Positions 1-7,860 of a DNA stretch of 30,976 nt are shown piece after piece. Position 1 is the first letter of the stretch. The number at the start of each line of letters is the position of its first letter. Below the pieces are notes generated by a model, which ran no database searches, was not told the DNA's origin, and was given only the letters and a program-made list of their open reading frames with translations. The position numbers and the translations under genes were made by a program. The DNA comes from Bremia lactucae (taxonomy: Eukaryota; Oomycota; Peronosporomycetes; Peronosporales; Peronosporaceae). Location of the stretch: contig NW_027152022.1 of the NCBI RefSeq assembly GCF_004359215.1, positions 156,778 through 187,753 on the forward strand. The letters are read 5' to 3'.

Positions 1-1323
1 TCGTTGATGAAGGCAGCGGATGCATGAAGGGCTTCAGTCTCCGCGCCAAGTCCGATAGTGAAGAGTGCATCAAAAGGCACACCAATGCGGTGCAGACGCA
101 GTTTGACTTCAAGATCAAGTTCATTTGATATGATGGTGCACGAGAATTTGCGACGACTTTGACTAGAGCGTTCTACGATGACCAAGGAATTGAGCGCAAA
201 TTACTGCTCCGTATGCGCATCAGACGGATGGCACGGCAGAACGGGCAATCCGGACTATCGTAACAATCGGCCGCAGCATGCTCCACTACGCCAAGTTAGA
301 CAAATGTTTCTGGGCTGAGACAGCAATGACGGCGATCTATATTAAGAATCGACTGCCATCGCTAAAGTACCAAGATCAAACTCCGTTCGAGATCATTAAC
401 AAATTTCGACCAAGCGTCAAACACATGCGAGTTTTCGGCTGCCGTGCTTTCGTGCTGACCCTCAAGGAAAGAGATAAAAATGGGATCCGAAGGCTCGTGA
501 AGGACTGTTCATACGGTACGAAGAAGCATCGAAGGCGTACCGCATTTACGACATTGAAGTGGATCAAGTGGTAATATCTCGCGATGTCACATTCGACGAA
601 TCAATGTTTGGTTTCTCAACGACCAAGAACATGTCCGAAATGTGGGCAATTGACAGCGGTGCGACGCATCATCACATCAGCTACGAAAAGTCCAAGTTCG
701 AAGTTCTGGACGAATACAATAAAGGTGAAGTGCTGGTTGCAGATGGGAACAAAGCTGCTATCAAAGGCGTCGAGACTATCATCGAAATGATGGTACTGCC
801 TAACGGTGAAGATCGTAAAAATGAGATTAAGAACGAGCTTTTCGTCCCAGACATGAACAAGACCTTACTGTCAATACCGCAAATCAACAAAAGCGGCAAG
901 TTTCAAGTGGTGTTTAATGTTGCCAAAATGGTGATCTCGCGCAAAGACCCTGAGCAAGTGGTGGCGATGGCAGATCTTGCGGATGGACTTTACTGGCTTC
1001 GGACATCTCACCGATCGGTGAATGCTGCATCACGATCAAGAGTCGAAGATCTTCATGCACGCATGGGCAACGCACCATTTGATGTCTTGTGCAAAATGAT
1101 CTCCGAGGTAATGATTAAGGATGCTAAGATGCCAGCAAAACCGAACAGATCAAGCATATGTCACGGGTGTCAAGAAAGAAAAATGGTACAGCGACCGTTT
1201 TCAAGCAACCCGAACAAGCGCCACTACGATCCGTTTGAGCTTCTACAAATCGACACTTGCGGACCAATGGAAGTCGAATCGCTGGTTGAGAGCAAGAACT
1301 TACTACTATTCGTTGATGAAGGC
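1..1323 (+). pseudogene. Rearranged copia protease-integrase unit, copy U1
   Basis: This is a broken piece of a Ty1/copia pol in a permuted order. Positions 3-128 encode part of the integrase core ([14 protein letters not shown]) and end in TGA where the related minus-strand element has Arg. Positions 278-520 hold the integrase C-terminal part ([28 protein letters not shown]). From 559 the frame reads [17 protein letters not shown], normally the end of integrase, and then runs directly into STTKNM and the protease site [11 protein letters not shown] (catalytic Asp at 652-654). GAG-pre-integrase and the start of integrase follow (CHGCQ, DTCGPME). The integrase zinc motif has MGN where relatives have MGH. 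A base missing near 205 and another near 465 break the frame. The copy stops at 1323, where an LTR begins. The window edge cuts its left side. Confidence 0.85.
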
Positions 1324-1388
1324 TGTTGGCAAGGAAGCGGCTCGACCTGACCAAGAGACTACCAGTATGTACCAGTATATACCGGTAA

Positions 1389-1409
1389 TGACGTCAGTAG
1401 ATGACGTCA
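1389..1409 (+). promoter_or_regulatory. Tandem TGACGTCA (CRE/ATF-type) octamers in LTR
   Basis: Two perfect palindromes TGACGTCA lie at 1389-1396 and 1402-1409, 13 bp apart. This is the consensus bound by CREB/ATF-class bZIP proteins in other eukaryotes. The 13-bp spacing unit is repeated further in the 3' LTR (5686-5732). Binding in this organism is inferred only. Confidence 0.55.
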
Positions 1410-1414
1410 CAAGC

Positions 1415-1427
1415 TTCTAGAAGGTTC
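1415..1427 (+). promoter_or_regulatory. Heat-shock-element-like motif in LTR
   Basis: TTCTAGAAGGTTC fits the HSF consensus TTCnnGAAnnTTC exactly. It recurs intact at 5738-5750, 12683-12695 and 29003-29015, and is mutated at 27317-27329. It lies about 80 bp upstream of the putative transcription start. Function is inferred from the motif alone. Confidence 0.5.
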
Positions 1428-1495
1428 TATGAACTATGATTGGCTAGAAGTAATGATTGGCTTAGAGGTAGCAATAGGTTTGCGAACTAAGGACC

Positions 1496-1520
1496 TTAAT
1501 ATATTTACTTTGCATTTTGC
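1496..1520 (+). promoter_or_regulatory. LTR core promoter: TATA-like plus FPR-like motif
   Basis: TTAATATATTTA (1496-1507) is followed by TTACTTTG and CATTTTGC (1513-1520). CATTTTGC fits the oomycete flanking promoter region motif CAWTTTNY. The matching place in El-5 reads TCACTTT then G then CATTTTGC, which also fits the oomycete Inr (YCAYTYY). The start site is therefore expected near here. Confidence 0.5.
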
Positions 1521-1552
1521 ACTCAACCACTCAAGCCTTTGACCTTTCTTTA

Positions 1553-1568
1553 GGTTATGAGCCCAAGC
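1553..1568 (+). other. Primer binding site (half initiator-tRNA-Met type)
   Basis: GGTTATGAGCCCAAGC follows the LTR with no gap. Its complement reads GCTTGGGCTCATAACC, an initiator tRNA-Met anticodon stem and loop with a CAT anticodon. Drosophila copia is primed by the 5' half of that tRNA at a site beginning GGTTATGGGCCC. The gag ATG (1557-1559) lies within the site. Confidence 0.8.
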
Positions 1569-2438
1569 CCCGCATTCTCTGCCCAAGACTCCGACTACGC
1601 CTTCGCCATGGACACCTCCACGCCAAGCCGCATCAACAAGTTCGACGGAACTAACTTCCACGCGTGGAAGTTCAAGATGCAGATGGTGCTCGAGGAACGT
1701 GATCTGTGGGAGGTCGTTTGTGGAGACGTGAAGATCGAGCAATGCGTGACTCCATTGGACCAAGCGACGTTCAAGAGGAAGTCCCGCAAAGCGATGGCGA
1801 TCATCTGCCTTGCGATGGAAGACTCGCAACTGCCGTTGGTTCGCTCAGCGAGTGGTGCATTTAATGCATGGTCAAAGTTGGAAGACCACTTTGAGAAGAA
1901 GAGTCTTGCGAATAAGCTCTTTCTTCGTCGTCGTTTCTTCACGACCATGATGGATGAAGGTGATGATGTGCTGGAGCACATTAACAAGCTCAAGACTCTG
2001 GCGGAGCAACTCGACGCAGTGGGTGCTCCGGTCAGCGAGGACGACTTGGTGATCACGCTTCTGGGAAGTCTAAGCGAGTCGTACCAATTCCTGATCACAG
2101 CGTTGGAATCCCGTTCCGACACGCTGACGTGGGAACTAGTGACGTCTCGGCTCCTACATGAAGATTTGAAGCGCAAGGAACAAGGTGGCGGTGCTGAGGG
2201 AACTGCCCACGGCCAAGCGTTTATGACAAGCGACAATGGTAAGCGCAAGGGACGACAGGTGCAGAAGACTGGTGCCTGTCACTACTGCGGTGAACAAGGG
2301 CATTGGATCGCCAAGTGTCCAGCGAGGATTCGCGAGAATGTGGAGCGACAGAGGCCGCAGCGAGCGAATATCGCGCAGAGTGAAGACGACTGGCGATTTT
2401 CTCTTTTCGGTTGGAGGAAGTGCCTCCAAGTCGAGTGA
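1557..2438 (+). CDS. gag: El-1 Gag (copia nucleocapsid/capsid protein)
   Basis: Gag of 293 codons that coats the retrotransposon RNA in virus-like particles. The start is fixed by the primer site: the ATG is inside it, so the protein begins MSPSP. Residues about 22-40 hold INKFDGTNFHAWKFKMQM, the typical start of the copia gag domain. The UBN2-type region follows (LVRSASGAFNAWSKLEDHF, LANKLFLRRRFF, HINKLKTLAEQL). A CCHC zinc knuckle CHYCGEQGHWIAKC lies at 2277-2318. After the knuckle the frame leaves the pol frame at about 2390 and ends at 2438. In El-5 the same point is in frame, so the tail after about residue 277 is probably not native. Confidence 0.9.
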   Translation: MSPSPAFSAQDSDYAFAMDTSTPSRINKFDGTNFHAWKFKMQMVLEERDLWEVVCGDVKIEQCVTPLDQATFKRKSRKAMAIICLAMEDSQLPLVRSASGAFNAWSKLEDHFEKKSLANKLFLRRRFFTTMMDEGDDVLEHINKLKTLAEQLDAVGAPVSEDDLVITLLGSLSESYQFLITALESRSDTLTWELVTSRLLHEDLKRKEQGGGAEGTAHGQAFMTSDNGKRKGRQVQKTGACHYCGEQGHWIAKCPARIRENVERQRPQRANIAQSEDDWRFSLFGWRKCLQVE

Positions 2439-3659
2439 AGTGTGGCTGGTCGACTCGGGTGCGACGCAGCACATGACGAGTTCCAAGAATTTCATGAGGA
2501 ACTACAAAACAATCTCTCCGGTGGACGTACATCTCGCAGACGACGGTGTGGTTCAAGCTATTGGGACTGGCGACATTGTGATGTCCATGCAAACTCCTCG
2601 TGGGGTCAGGAAGGGTATGCTTACCGATGTATGGCACATACCAAAGTTGTCACGCAACTTGTTTTCGGTCGGTCGCTTCACCAAGGACGTTGGGGCCGTG
2701 ACCTTCGAGAGCAAAGGGTGTTTCGCGGAGAGAAAAGGCCTCAAGTGGAAGCTCGGCGCTCGTGAAGGCAAAGGGCTGTTCAAGCTCTGCATAACACCAA
2801 TGATGCATGAGGCCAATGTGGCAAGCTCGAAGGATCGAAATAGGGACACCACGTCGTACCTCTGGCACCTTCGACTCGGTCACATCGGCCTTGGCGGTCT
2901 AGATGCCATCATCAAGAAGAACTACGGTATTGGCGTGGACATGGCGTCGGCAAAACAGTGGGAGCTGTGCGACAGATGCTCACTCGGCAAGCAAACACGA
3001 GTAAGCTACATGAGGTCGTCACCCAACCGCGCGAAGCAAGTGCTAGAGGTTGTCCACAGTGATGTGTGTGGTCCCATGCAGACATCAACATTTGGTGGAA
3101 AGCGCTATTTTGTCACCTTTATTGATGACAAGTCGCACTTCTGTGTGGTGTACTTGCTGCGAAACAAGTCCGAAGTATTCGCCAAATTCGCTGACTTCGT
3201 TGCGCTTGCGGAAACCCAAACGGGTAAGCGGGTGAAGACGCTCCGCAGTGACAACGGCGGCGAATACATGTCGCACGAAATGGCCAAGTTCTGCAGCAAA
3301 CGTGGGATCATACAGAAGTTCACACCGCCATACACGCCTCAGCTGAACGGAGTCGCCGAACGGATGGAACGGACGCTGGTGGAGTGTGCGCGCTGCATGC
3401 TGGAACACGCCGGATTGTCAAAGAGATATTGGGGCGAAGCGGTGATGACTGCTACGTTTCTCCGCAATCGGTGTCCGACGCGCGCGATCAGCCACGACAA
3501 ATCGCCGCACCAAGTTTGGACAGGAAAGAAACCATTGCTGGCGAACCTGAAAGTGTTTGGTTGCCACGCATATGTGCATGTGCCGAAGGAGAAACGCACC
3601 AAGTTTGACGCTCGGTCGGTACGTTGCCGTTTTGTCGGGTACTCAGAGCACGAGAAAGC
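2392..3659 (+). CDS. pol: El-1 Pol, part 1: protease, GAG-pre-integrase, integrase
   Basis: The frame is open from GDFLFSVGG into the N gap. The aspartic protease motif WLVDSGATQHM has its catalytic Asp at 2452-2454. It is followed by HIPKLSRNLFSVGRF. The GAG-pre-integrase/zinc region reads LWHLRLGHIGLGGL with CDRCSLGKQ, giving His, His, Cys, Cys. The integrase core shows HSDVCGPM, FIDDKSHFCVVYLL, TLRSDNGGEYMS and PYTPQLNGVAERMERTL, so all three D, D, E acidic positions are present. The C-terminal part reads KVFGCHAYVHVPKEKR and FVGYSEHEK, then the assembly gap starts. No stop is seen. It is one frame ahead of gag, with a two-base loss relative to El-5 as the likely cause. Confidence 0.88.
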
Positions 3660-4532
3660 NNNNNNNNNNNNNNNNNNNNNNNNNNNNNNNNNNNNNNNNN
3701 NNNNNNNNNNNNNNNNNNNNNNNNNNNNNNNNNNNNNNNNNNNNNNNNNNNNNNNNNNNNNNNNNNNNNNNNNNNNNNNNNNNNNNNNNNNNNNNNNNNN
3801 NNNNNNNNNNNNNNNNNNNNNNNNNNNNNNNNNNNNNNNNNNNNNNNNNNNNNNNNNNNNNNNNNNNNNNNNNNNNNNNNNNNNNNNNNNNNNNNNNNNN
3901 NNNNNNNNNNNNNNNNNNNNNNNNNNNNNNNNNNNNNNNNNNNNNNNNNNNNNNNNNNNNNNNNNNNNNNNNNNNNNNNNNNNNNNNNNNNNNNNNNNNN
4001 NNNNNNNNNNNNNNNNNNNNNNNNNNNNNNNNNNNNNNNNNNNNNNNNNNNNNNNNNNNNNNNNNNNNNNNNNNNNNNNNNNNNNNNNNNNNNNNNNNNN
4101 NNNNNNNNNNNNNNNNNNNNNNNNNNNNNNNNNNNNNNNNNNNNNNNNNNNNNNNNNNNNNNNNNNNNNNNNNNNNNNNNNNNNNNNNNNNNNNNNNNNN
4201 NNNNNNNNNNNNNNNNNNNNNNNNNNNNNNNNNNNNNNNNNNNNNNNNNNNNNNNNNNNNNNNNNNNNNNNNNNNNNNNNNNNNNNNNNNNNNNNNNNNN
4301 NNNNNNNNNNNNNNNNNNNNNNNNNNNNNNNNNNNNNNNNNNNNNNNNNNNNNNNNNNNNNNNNNNNNNNNNNNNNNNNNNNNNNNNNNNNNNNNNNNNN
4401 NNNNNNNNNNNNNNNNNNNNNNNNNNNNNNNNNNNNNNNNNNNNNNNNNNNNNNNNNNNNNNNNNNNNNNNNNNNNNNNNNNNNNNNNNNNNNNNNNNNN
4501 NNNNNNNNNNNNNNNNNNNNNNNNNNNNNNNN
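3660..4532. other. Assembly gap of 873 N inside El-1 pol
   Basis: Comparison with El-2 predicts what is missing. The matching El-2 stretch is 10175-11510, which is 850 bp once its 488-bp insertion is removed. The gap is therefore about the right size for the integrase C-terminus, the linker and the first half of RT. Any reading frame drawn across the N run is meaningless. Confidence 0.97.
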
Positions 4533-5696
4533 GTTTTCATGCTAGAAATGGGGTTCAAGAAGTGCGAGTCGGATCACTGCGTCTACATCAAGAGAAATGA
4601 CCATGAGATGATCTTCGTGGTGCTGTACGTGGACGACCTCATCCTGGCAAACAGTAACGACGAGTTGTTGGAGTCGACCAAGCACGCGCTGAGTGAACGC
4701 TTTGAGATGACGGACATGGGCGAGCTGAAATACTTTCTCGGGATGGAAATTAAGAACAACCGTGACGAAGGAAAAGTGACGGTGCGGCAGACCAAATTTC
4801 TCAAGTCCATTTTAACAAGGTTCGGCATGCAAGATAGCAAGCCTGTGAAGACGCCGCAAGATCCAGGACTCAAGTTGACCAAGAGCATGTGCGAGGGCGG
4901 CTGCAATCACGAAGACACAATGAAGAACATGCCATACCGGAGTGCCGTCGGTAGCATCATGTACCTGATGGTGGCGACGCGGCCAGACCTCGCTGCTGCA
5001 GTGGGAGTGCTGAGCCAGTTTGCCGCCGACCCGTGCCCGACACACTGGCAAGCTCTCAAGCGTGTTATGCGGTACCTCCAAGCTACATCGACTCAAGGAC
5101 TCGAGTACTCACGGCAAGACAACTGTTGTGTGTGCGGCTACTCAGACGCAGACTGGGCCGGATACATCGAGTCAAGAAGGAGCACAAGTGGCTACGCATT
5201 CATGATGAGTGGCGGGTGTATCAGCTGGAGAAGCAAGAAGCAGCGCACGGTGGCACTGTCCTCAACGGAAGCCGAGTACATGGCGTTCTCGGAAGCAACC
5301 CAAGAGGCTGTATGGCTCAAGGTGTTCTTGTGTGAGCTCGGCGAGATGGCAAGCGACGAAGCAATCAAGATCTACGAAGATAATCAAGGCTCTATTGCAC
5401 TGGCTAAGAATCCAGAGTTTCACAAGCGTACCAAGCATATTGACATTCGCTACCACTTCGTGCGCGAGAAGGTAGAAGAAGGCGAAGTGGTACTGCAATA
5501 TGTTTCGACAACAGACATGCTAGCAGACATCATGACCAAGGCCATTACAGATGTGCAGTTCGAAAACCTCCGTAACAGGCTCGGAATACGAGCACCCAGC
5601 GGTGTCGAGTCGAGTGGGAGTGTTGGCAAGGAAGCGGCTCGACCTGACCAAGAGACTACCAGTATGTACCAGTATATACCGGTAATGACGTCATAG
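4533..5696 (+). CDS. pol: El-1 Pol, part 2: reverse transcriptase (C-terminal half) and RNase H
   Basis: This is the rest of the copia pol, open to its stop. RT catalytic box YVDD is at 4626-4637, followed by FEMTDMGELKYFLGMEI, typical of copia RT (RVT_2). The connection reads MYLMVATRPDLAAAVGVLSQF. RNase H shows YSDADWAG, SKKQRTVALSSTEAEYMA, YEDNQGSIALAKNPEFHKR and HIDIRYHFVREKV, which carry the acidic and His residues of the copia-type domain. The end reads MLADIMTKAI and [14 protein letters not shown]. The last 25 or so residues are encoded inside the 3' LTR, so pol overlaps the LTR by 76 bases. All visible catalytic motifs look intact. Confidence 0.9.
   Translation, partial: VFMLEMGFKKCESDHCVYIKRNDHEMIFVVLYVDDLILANSNDELLESTKHALSERFEMTDMGELKYFLGMEIKNNRDEGKVTVRQTKFLKSILTRFGMQDSKPVKTPQDPGLKLTKSMCEGGCNHEDTMKNMPYRSAVGSIMYLMVATRPDLAAAVGVLSQFAADPCPTHWQALKRVMRYLQATSTQGLEYSRQDNCCVCGYSDADWAGYIESRRSTSGYAFMMSGGCISWRSKKQRTVALSSTEAEYMAFSEATQEAVWLKVFLCELGEMASDEAIKIYEDNQGSIALAKNPEFHKRTKHIDIRYHFVREKVEEGEVVLQYVSTTDMLADIMTKAITDVQFENLRNRLGIRAPSGVESSGSVGKEAARPDQETTSMYQYIPVMTS
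5612..5620 (+). other. Polypurine-type tract of El-1
   Basis: GAGTGGGAG sits immediately before the 3' LTR and would prime plus-strand synthesis. It also codes for part of the conserved peptide ESSGSV in pol. The same stretch occurs before the LTRs at 12593 and 20169. Confidence 0.7.
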
Positions 5697-5875
5697 TGTG
5701 ACATCAGTAGATGACGTCAGTAGATGACGTCACAAGATTCTAGAAGGTTCTATGAACTATGATTGGCTAGAAGTAATGATTGGCTTAGAGGTAGCAATAG
5801 GTTTGCGAACTAAGGACCTTAATATATTTACTTTGCATTTTGCACTCAACCACTCAAGCCTTTGACCTTTCTTTA
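5621..5875 (+). repeat. 3' LTR of El-1 (255 bp)
   Basis: It matches the 5' LTR except for one base (AAGATTC against AAGCTTC) and 26 extra bases. The extra length is two more 13-bp units in the TGACGTCA array: perfect octamers at 5686-5693, 5712-5719 and 5725-5732, and TGACATCA at 5699-5706. The HSE-like motif is at 5738-5750. The LTR is followed directly by unit U2. Confidence 0.93.
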
Positions 5876-7364
5876 TTGCGGACCAATGGAAGACGAATTG
5901 CTGGGTGAGAGCAAGTACTTACTACTATTCGTTGATGAAGGCAGCGGATGCATTAAGGGCTTCAGTCTGCGCGCCAAGTCCGATAGTGAAGAGTGCATCA
6001 AAAGGCACACCAATGCGGTGCAGACGCAGTTTGACTTCAAGATCAAGTTCATTTGATATGATGGTGCACGAGAATTTGCGACGACTTTGACTAGAGCGTT
6101 CTACGATGACCAAGGAATTGAGCGCAAATTACTGTTCCGTATGCGCATCAGACGGATGGCACGGCGAACGGGCAATCCGGATTATCGTAACGATCGGCCG
6201 CAGCATGCTCCACTACGCCGAATTAGACAATTGTTTTTGGGCTGAGACAGCAATGACGGCGATCTATATTAAGAATCGACTGCCATCGCCAAAGTACCAA
6301 GATCAAACTCCGTTCGAGATCGTTAACAAATTTCGATTAAGCGTCAAACACATGCGAGTTTTCGGCTGCCGTGCTTTCGTGCTGACCCTCAAGGAAAGAG
6401 ATCAAAATGGGATCCGAAGGCTCGTGAAGGACTGTTCATAGGGTACGAAGAAGCATCGAAGGCGTACCGCATTTACGACATTGAAGTGGATCAAGTGGTA
6501 ATATCTCGCGATGTCACATTCGACGAATCAATGTTTGGTTTCTCAACGACCAAGAACATGTCCGGAATGTGGGCAATTGACAGCGGTGCGACGCATCATC
6601 ACATCAGCTACGAAAAGTCCAAGTTCGAAGTTCTGGACGAATACAATGAAGGTGACGTGCTGGTTGCAGATGGGAACAAAGCTGCTATCAAAGGCGTCGG
6701 GACTATCATCGAAATGGTGGTACTGCCTAACGGTGAAGATCGTAAAAGTGAGATTAAGAACGCGCTTTTCGTCCCAGACATGAACAAGACCTTACTGTCA
6801 ATACCGCAAATCAACAAAAGCGGCAAGTTTCAAGTGGTGTTTGATGGTGCCAAAATGGAGATTTCGCGCAAAGACCCAGAGCAAGTGGTGGCGATGGCAG
6901 ATCTTGCGGATGGACTCTACTGGCTTCGGACATCTCACCGATCGGTGAATGCTGCATCACGATCAAGAGTCGAAGATCTTCATGCACGCATGGGCAACGC
7001 ACCATTTGATGTCTTGTGCAAAATGATCTCCGAGGTAATGATCAAGGATGCTAAGATGCCAGCAAAACCGAACAGATCAAGCATATGTCACGGGTGTCAA
7101 GAAGGGAAAATGGTACAGCGACCGTTTCCAAGCAACCCGAACAAGCGCCACTACGATCCGTTTGCGCTTCTACAAATCGACACTTGCGGACCAATGGAAG
7201 TCGAATCGCTGGTTGAGAGCAAGTGCTTACTACTATTCGTTGATGAAGGCAGCGGATGCATGAAGGGCTTCAGTCTGCGCGCCAAGTCCGATAGTGAAGA
7301 GTGCATCAAAAGGCACACCAATGCGGTGCAGACGCAGTTTGACTTCAAGGTCAAGTTCATTTGA
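5876..7364 (+). pseudogene. Rearranged protease-integrase unit, copy U2
   Basis: It begins mid-integrase with [21 protein letters not shown], meets the shared TGA at 6053-6055, and continues through the integrase C-terminal part (6106-6441). From 6486 a 292-codon frame opens: [17 protein letters not shown] is joined to STTKNMSGM and [11 protein letters not shown], then GAG-pre-integrase ([24 protein letters not shown]), the CHGC zinc half, [10 protein letters not shown] and the integrase start, ending again at TGA 7362-7364. The 6486-7364 frame is the longest clean version of this fusion in the window. The protease Asp-Ser-Gly is present, but integrase is never complete, so it is not a working pol. 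It lies head to tail with U3. Confidence 0.85.
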
Positions 7365-7860
7365 TATGATGGTGCACGAGAATTTGCGATGACTTTGATT
7401 AGAGCGTTTTACGATGACCAAGGAATTGAGCGCAAATTACTGTTCCGTATGCGCATCAGACGGATGGCACGGCAGAACGGGCAATCCGGACTATCGTAAC
7501 GATCGGCCGCAGCATGCTCCACTACGTCAAGTTAGACAAATGTTTCTGGGCTGAGACAGCAATGACGGCGATCTATATTAAGAATTGACTGTCATCGCCA
7601 TAGTATTAAGATCAAACTCCGTTCGAGATCGTCAACGAATTTCGACTTAGCGTCAAACACATGCGAGTTTTCGGCTGCCGTGCTTTCGTGCTGACCTCAA
7701 GGAAAGAGATCATAATGGGATCCGAAGGCTTGTGAAGGACTGTTCATAGGGTACGAAGAAGCATCGAAGGCGTACCGCATTTACGACATTGAAGCGGATC
7801 AAGTGGTAATATCTCGCGATGTCACATTCGACGAATCAATGTTTGGTTTCTCGACGACCA
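7365..7860 (+). pseudogene. Rearranged integrase unit, copy U3
   Basis: A direct continuation of U2: after the shared TGA come the integrase core and C-terminal pieces and again GATGTCACATTCGACGAATC and the GGTTTCTCGACGACCAAGAA junction. The distance from the U2 junction (6551) to this one (7859) is 1308 bp, which sets the tandem period. U3 has extra lesions, including a premature TGA near 7587 and a one-base loss at about 7695. It carries the same shared frameshifts as U1 and U2. From 7861 it dissolves into a sequence that also resembles an LTR. Confidence 0.8.

Larger units (their letters stand above)
1324..1552 (+). repeat. 5' LTR of El-1 (229 bp)
   Basis: It starts TGTTGGC and ends TTTCTTTA directly before the primer binding site. 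It is repeated at 5621-5875. The 3' end is TA rather than the usual CA; the boundary is fixed because the 3' copy ends at the same base. It contains direct repeats of ACCAGTAT, two TGACGTCA octamers, a heat-shock-type element, two ATTGG boxes (1439-1443, 1456-1460) and a TATA-like stretch. Confidence 0.93.
1324..5875 (+). mobile_element. El-1, near-complete Ty1/copia retrotransposon (Copia-1)
   Basis: The order LTR, primer site, gag, protease, integrase, RT, RNase H, polypurine tract, LTR is the Ty1/copia order. Its length of 4552 bp, which includes 873 N, fits the family. The two LTRs differ by one substitution plus a 26-bp length change, so the insertion is recent by LTR divergence. Gag is open and both visible pol parts are open, but gag and pol are one frame apart near 2390. 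No 5-bp target duplication is visible. Instead a 67-bp piece of unit U lies on both sides (1257-1323 and 5876-5942). It is the best candidate in the window for a recently active copy, subject to the unsequenced gap. Confidence 0.93.

Noticed and set aside
1389..1409. CRISPR-like spaced repeats from the TGACGTCA units
   Set aside because: The units are 13 bp with no unique spacers and lie in a eukaryotic LTR. They are a short tandem repeat.
1553..1568. tRNA gene fragment
   Set aside because: Only the complement of an anticodon arm is present, always directly after an LTR. It is a primer site, and no cloverleaf can be made from the flanks.
1595..2248. 217-codon minus-strand frame opposite El-1 gag
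   Set aside because: It shows no recognisable domain, is Ser/Arg-rich, and recurs wherever the same gag occurs. It is an antisense shadow.
2385..2440. Programmed ribosomal frameshift between gag and pol in El-1
   Set aside because: El-1 would need +1, El-2 would need -1 at the same place, and El-5 is in frame. A conserved signal would give one direction. Separate small deletions explain it better.
3488..5696. Long open frames on both strands across the N run
   Set aside because: They are open only because N codons cannot be stops.
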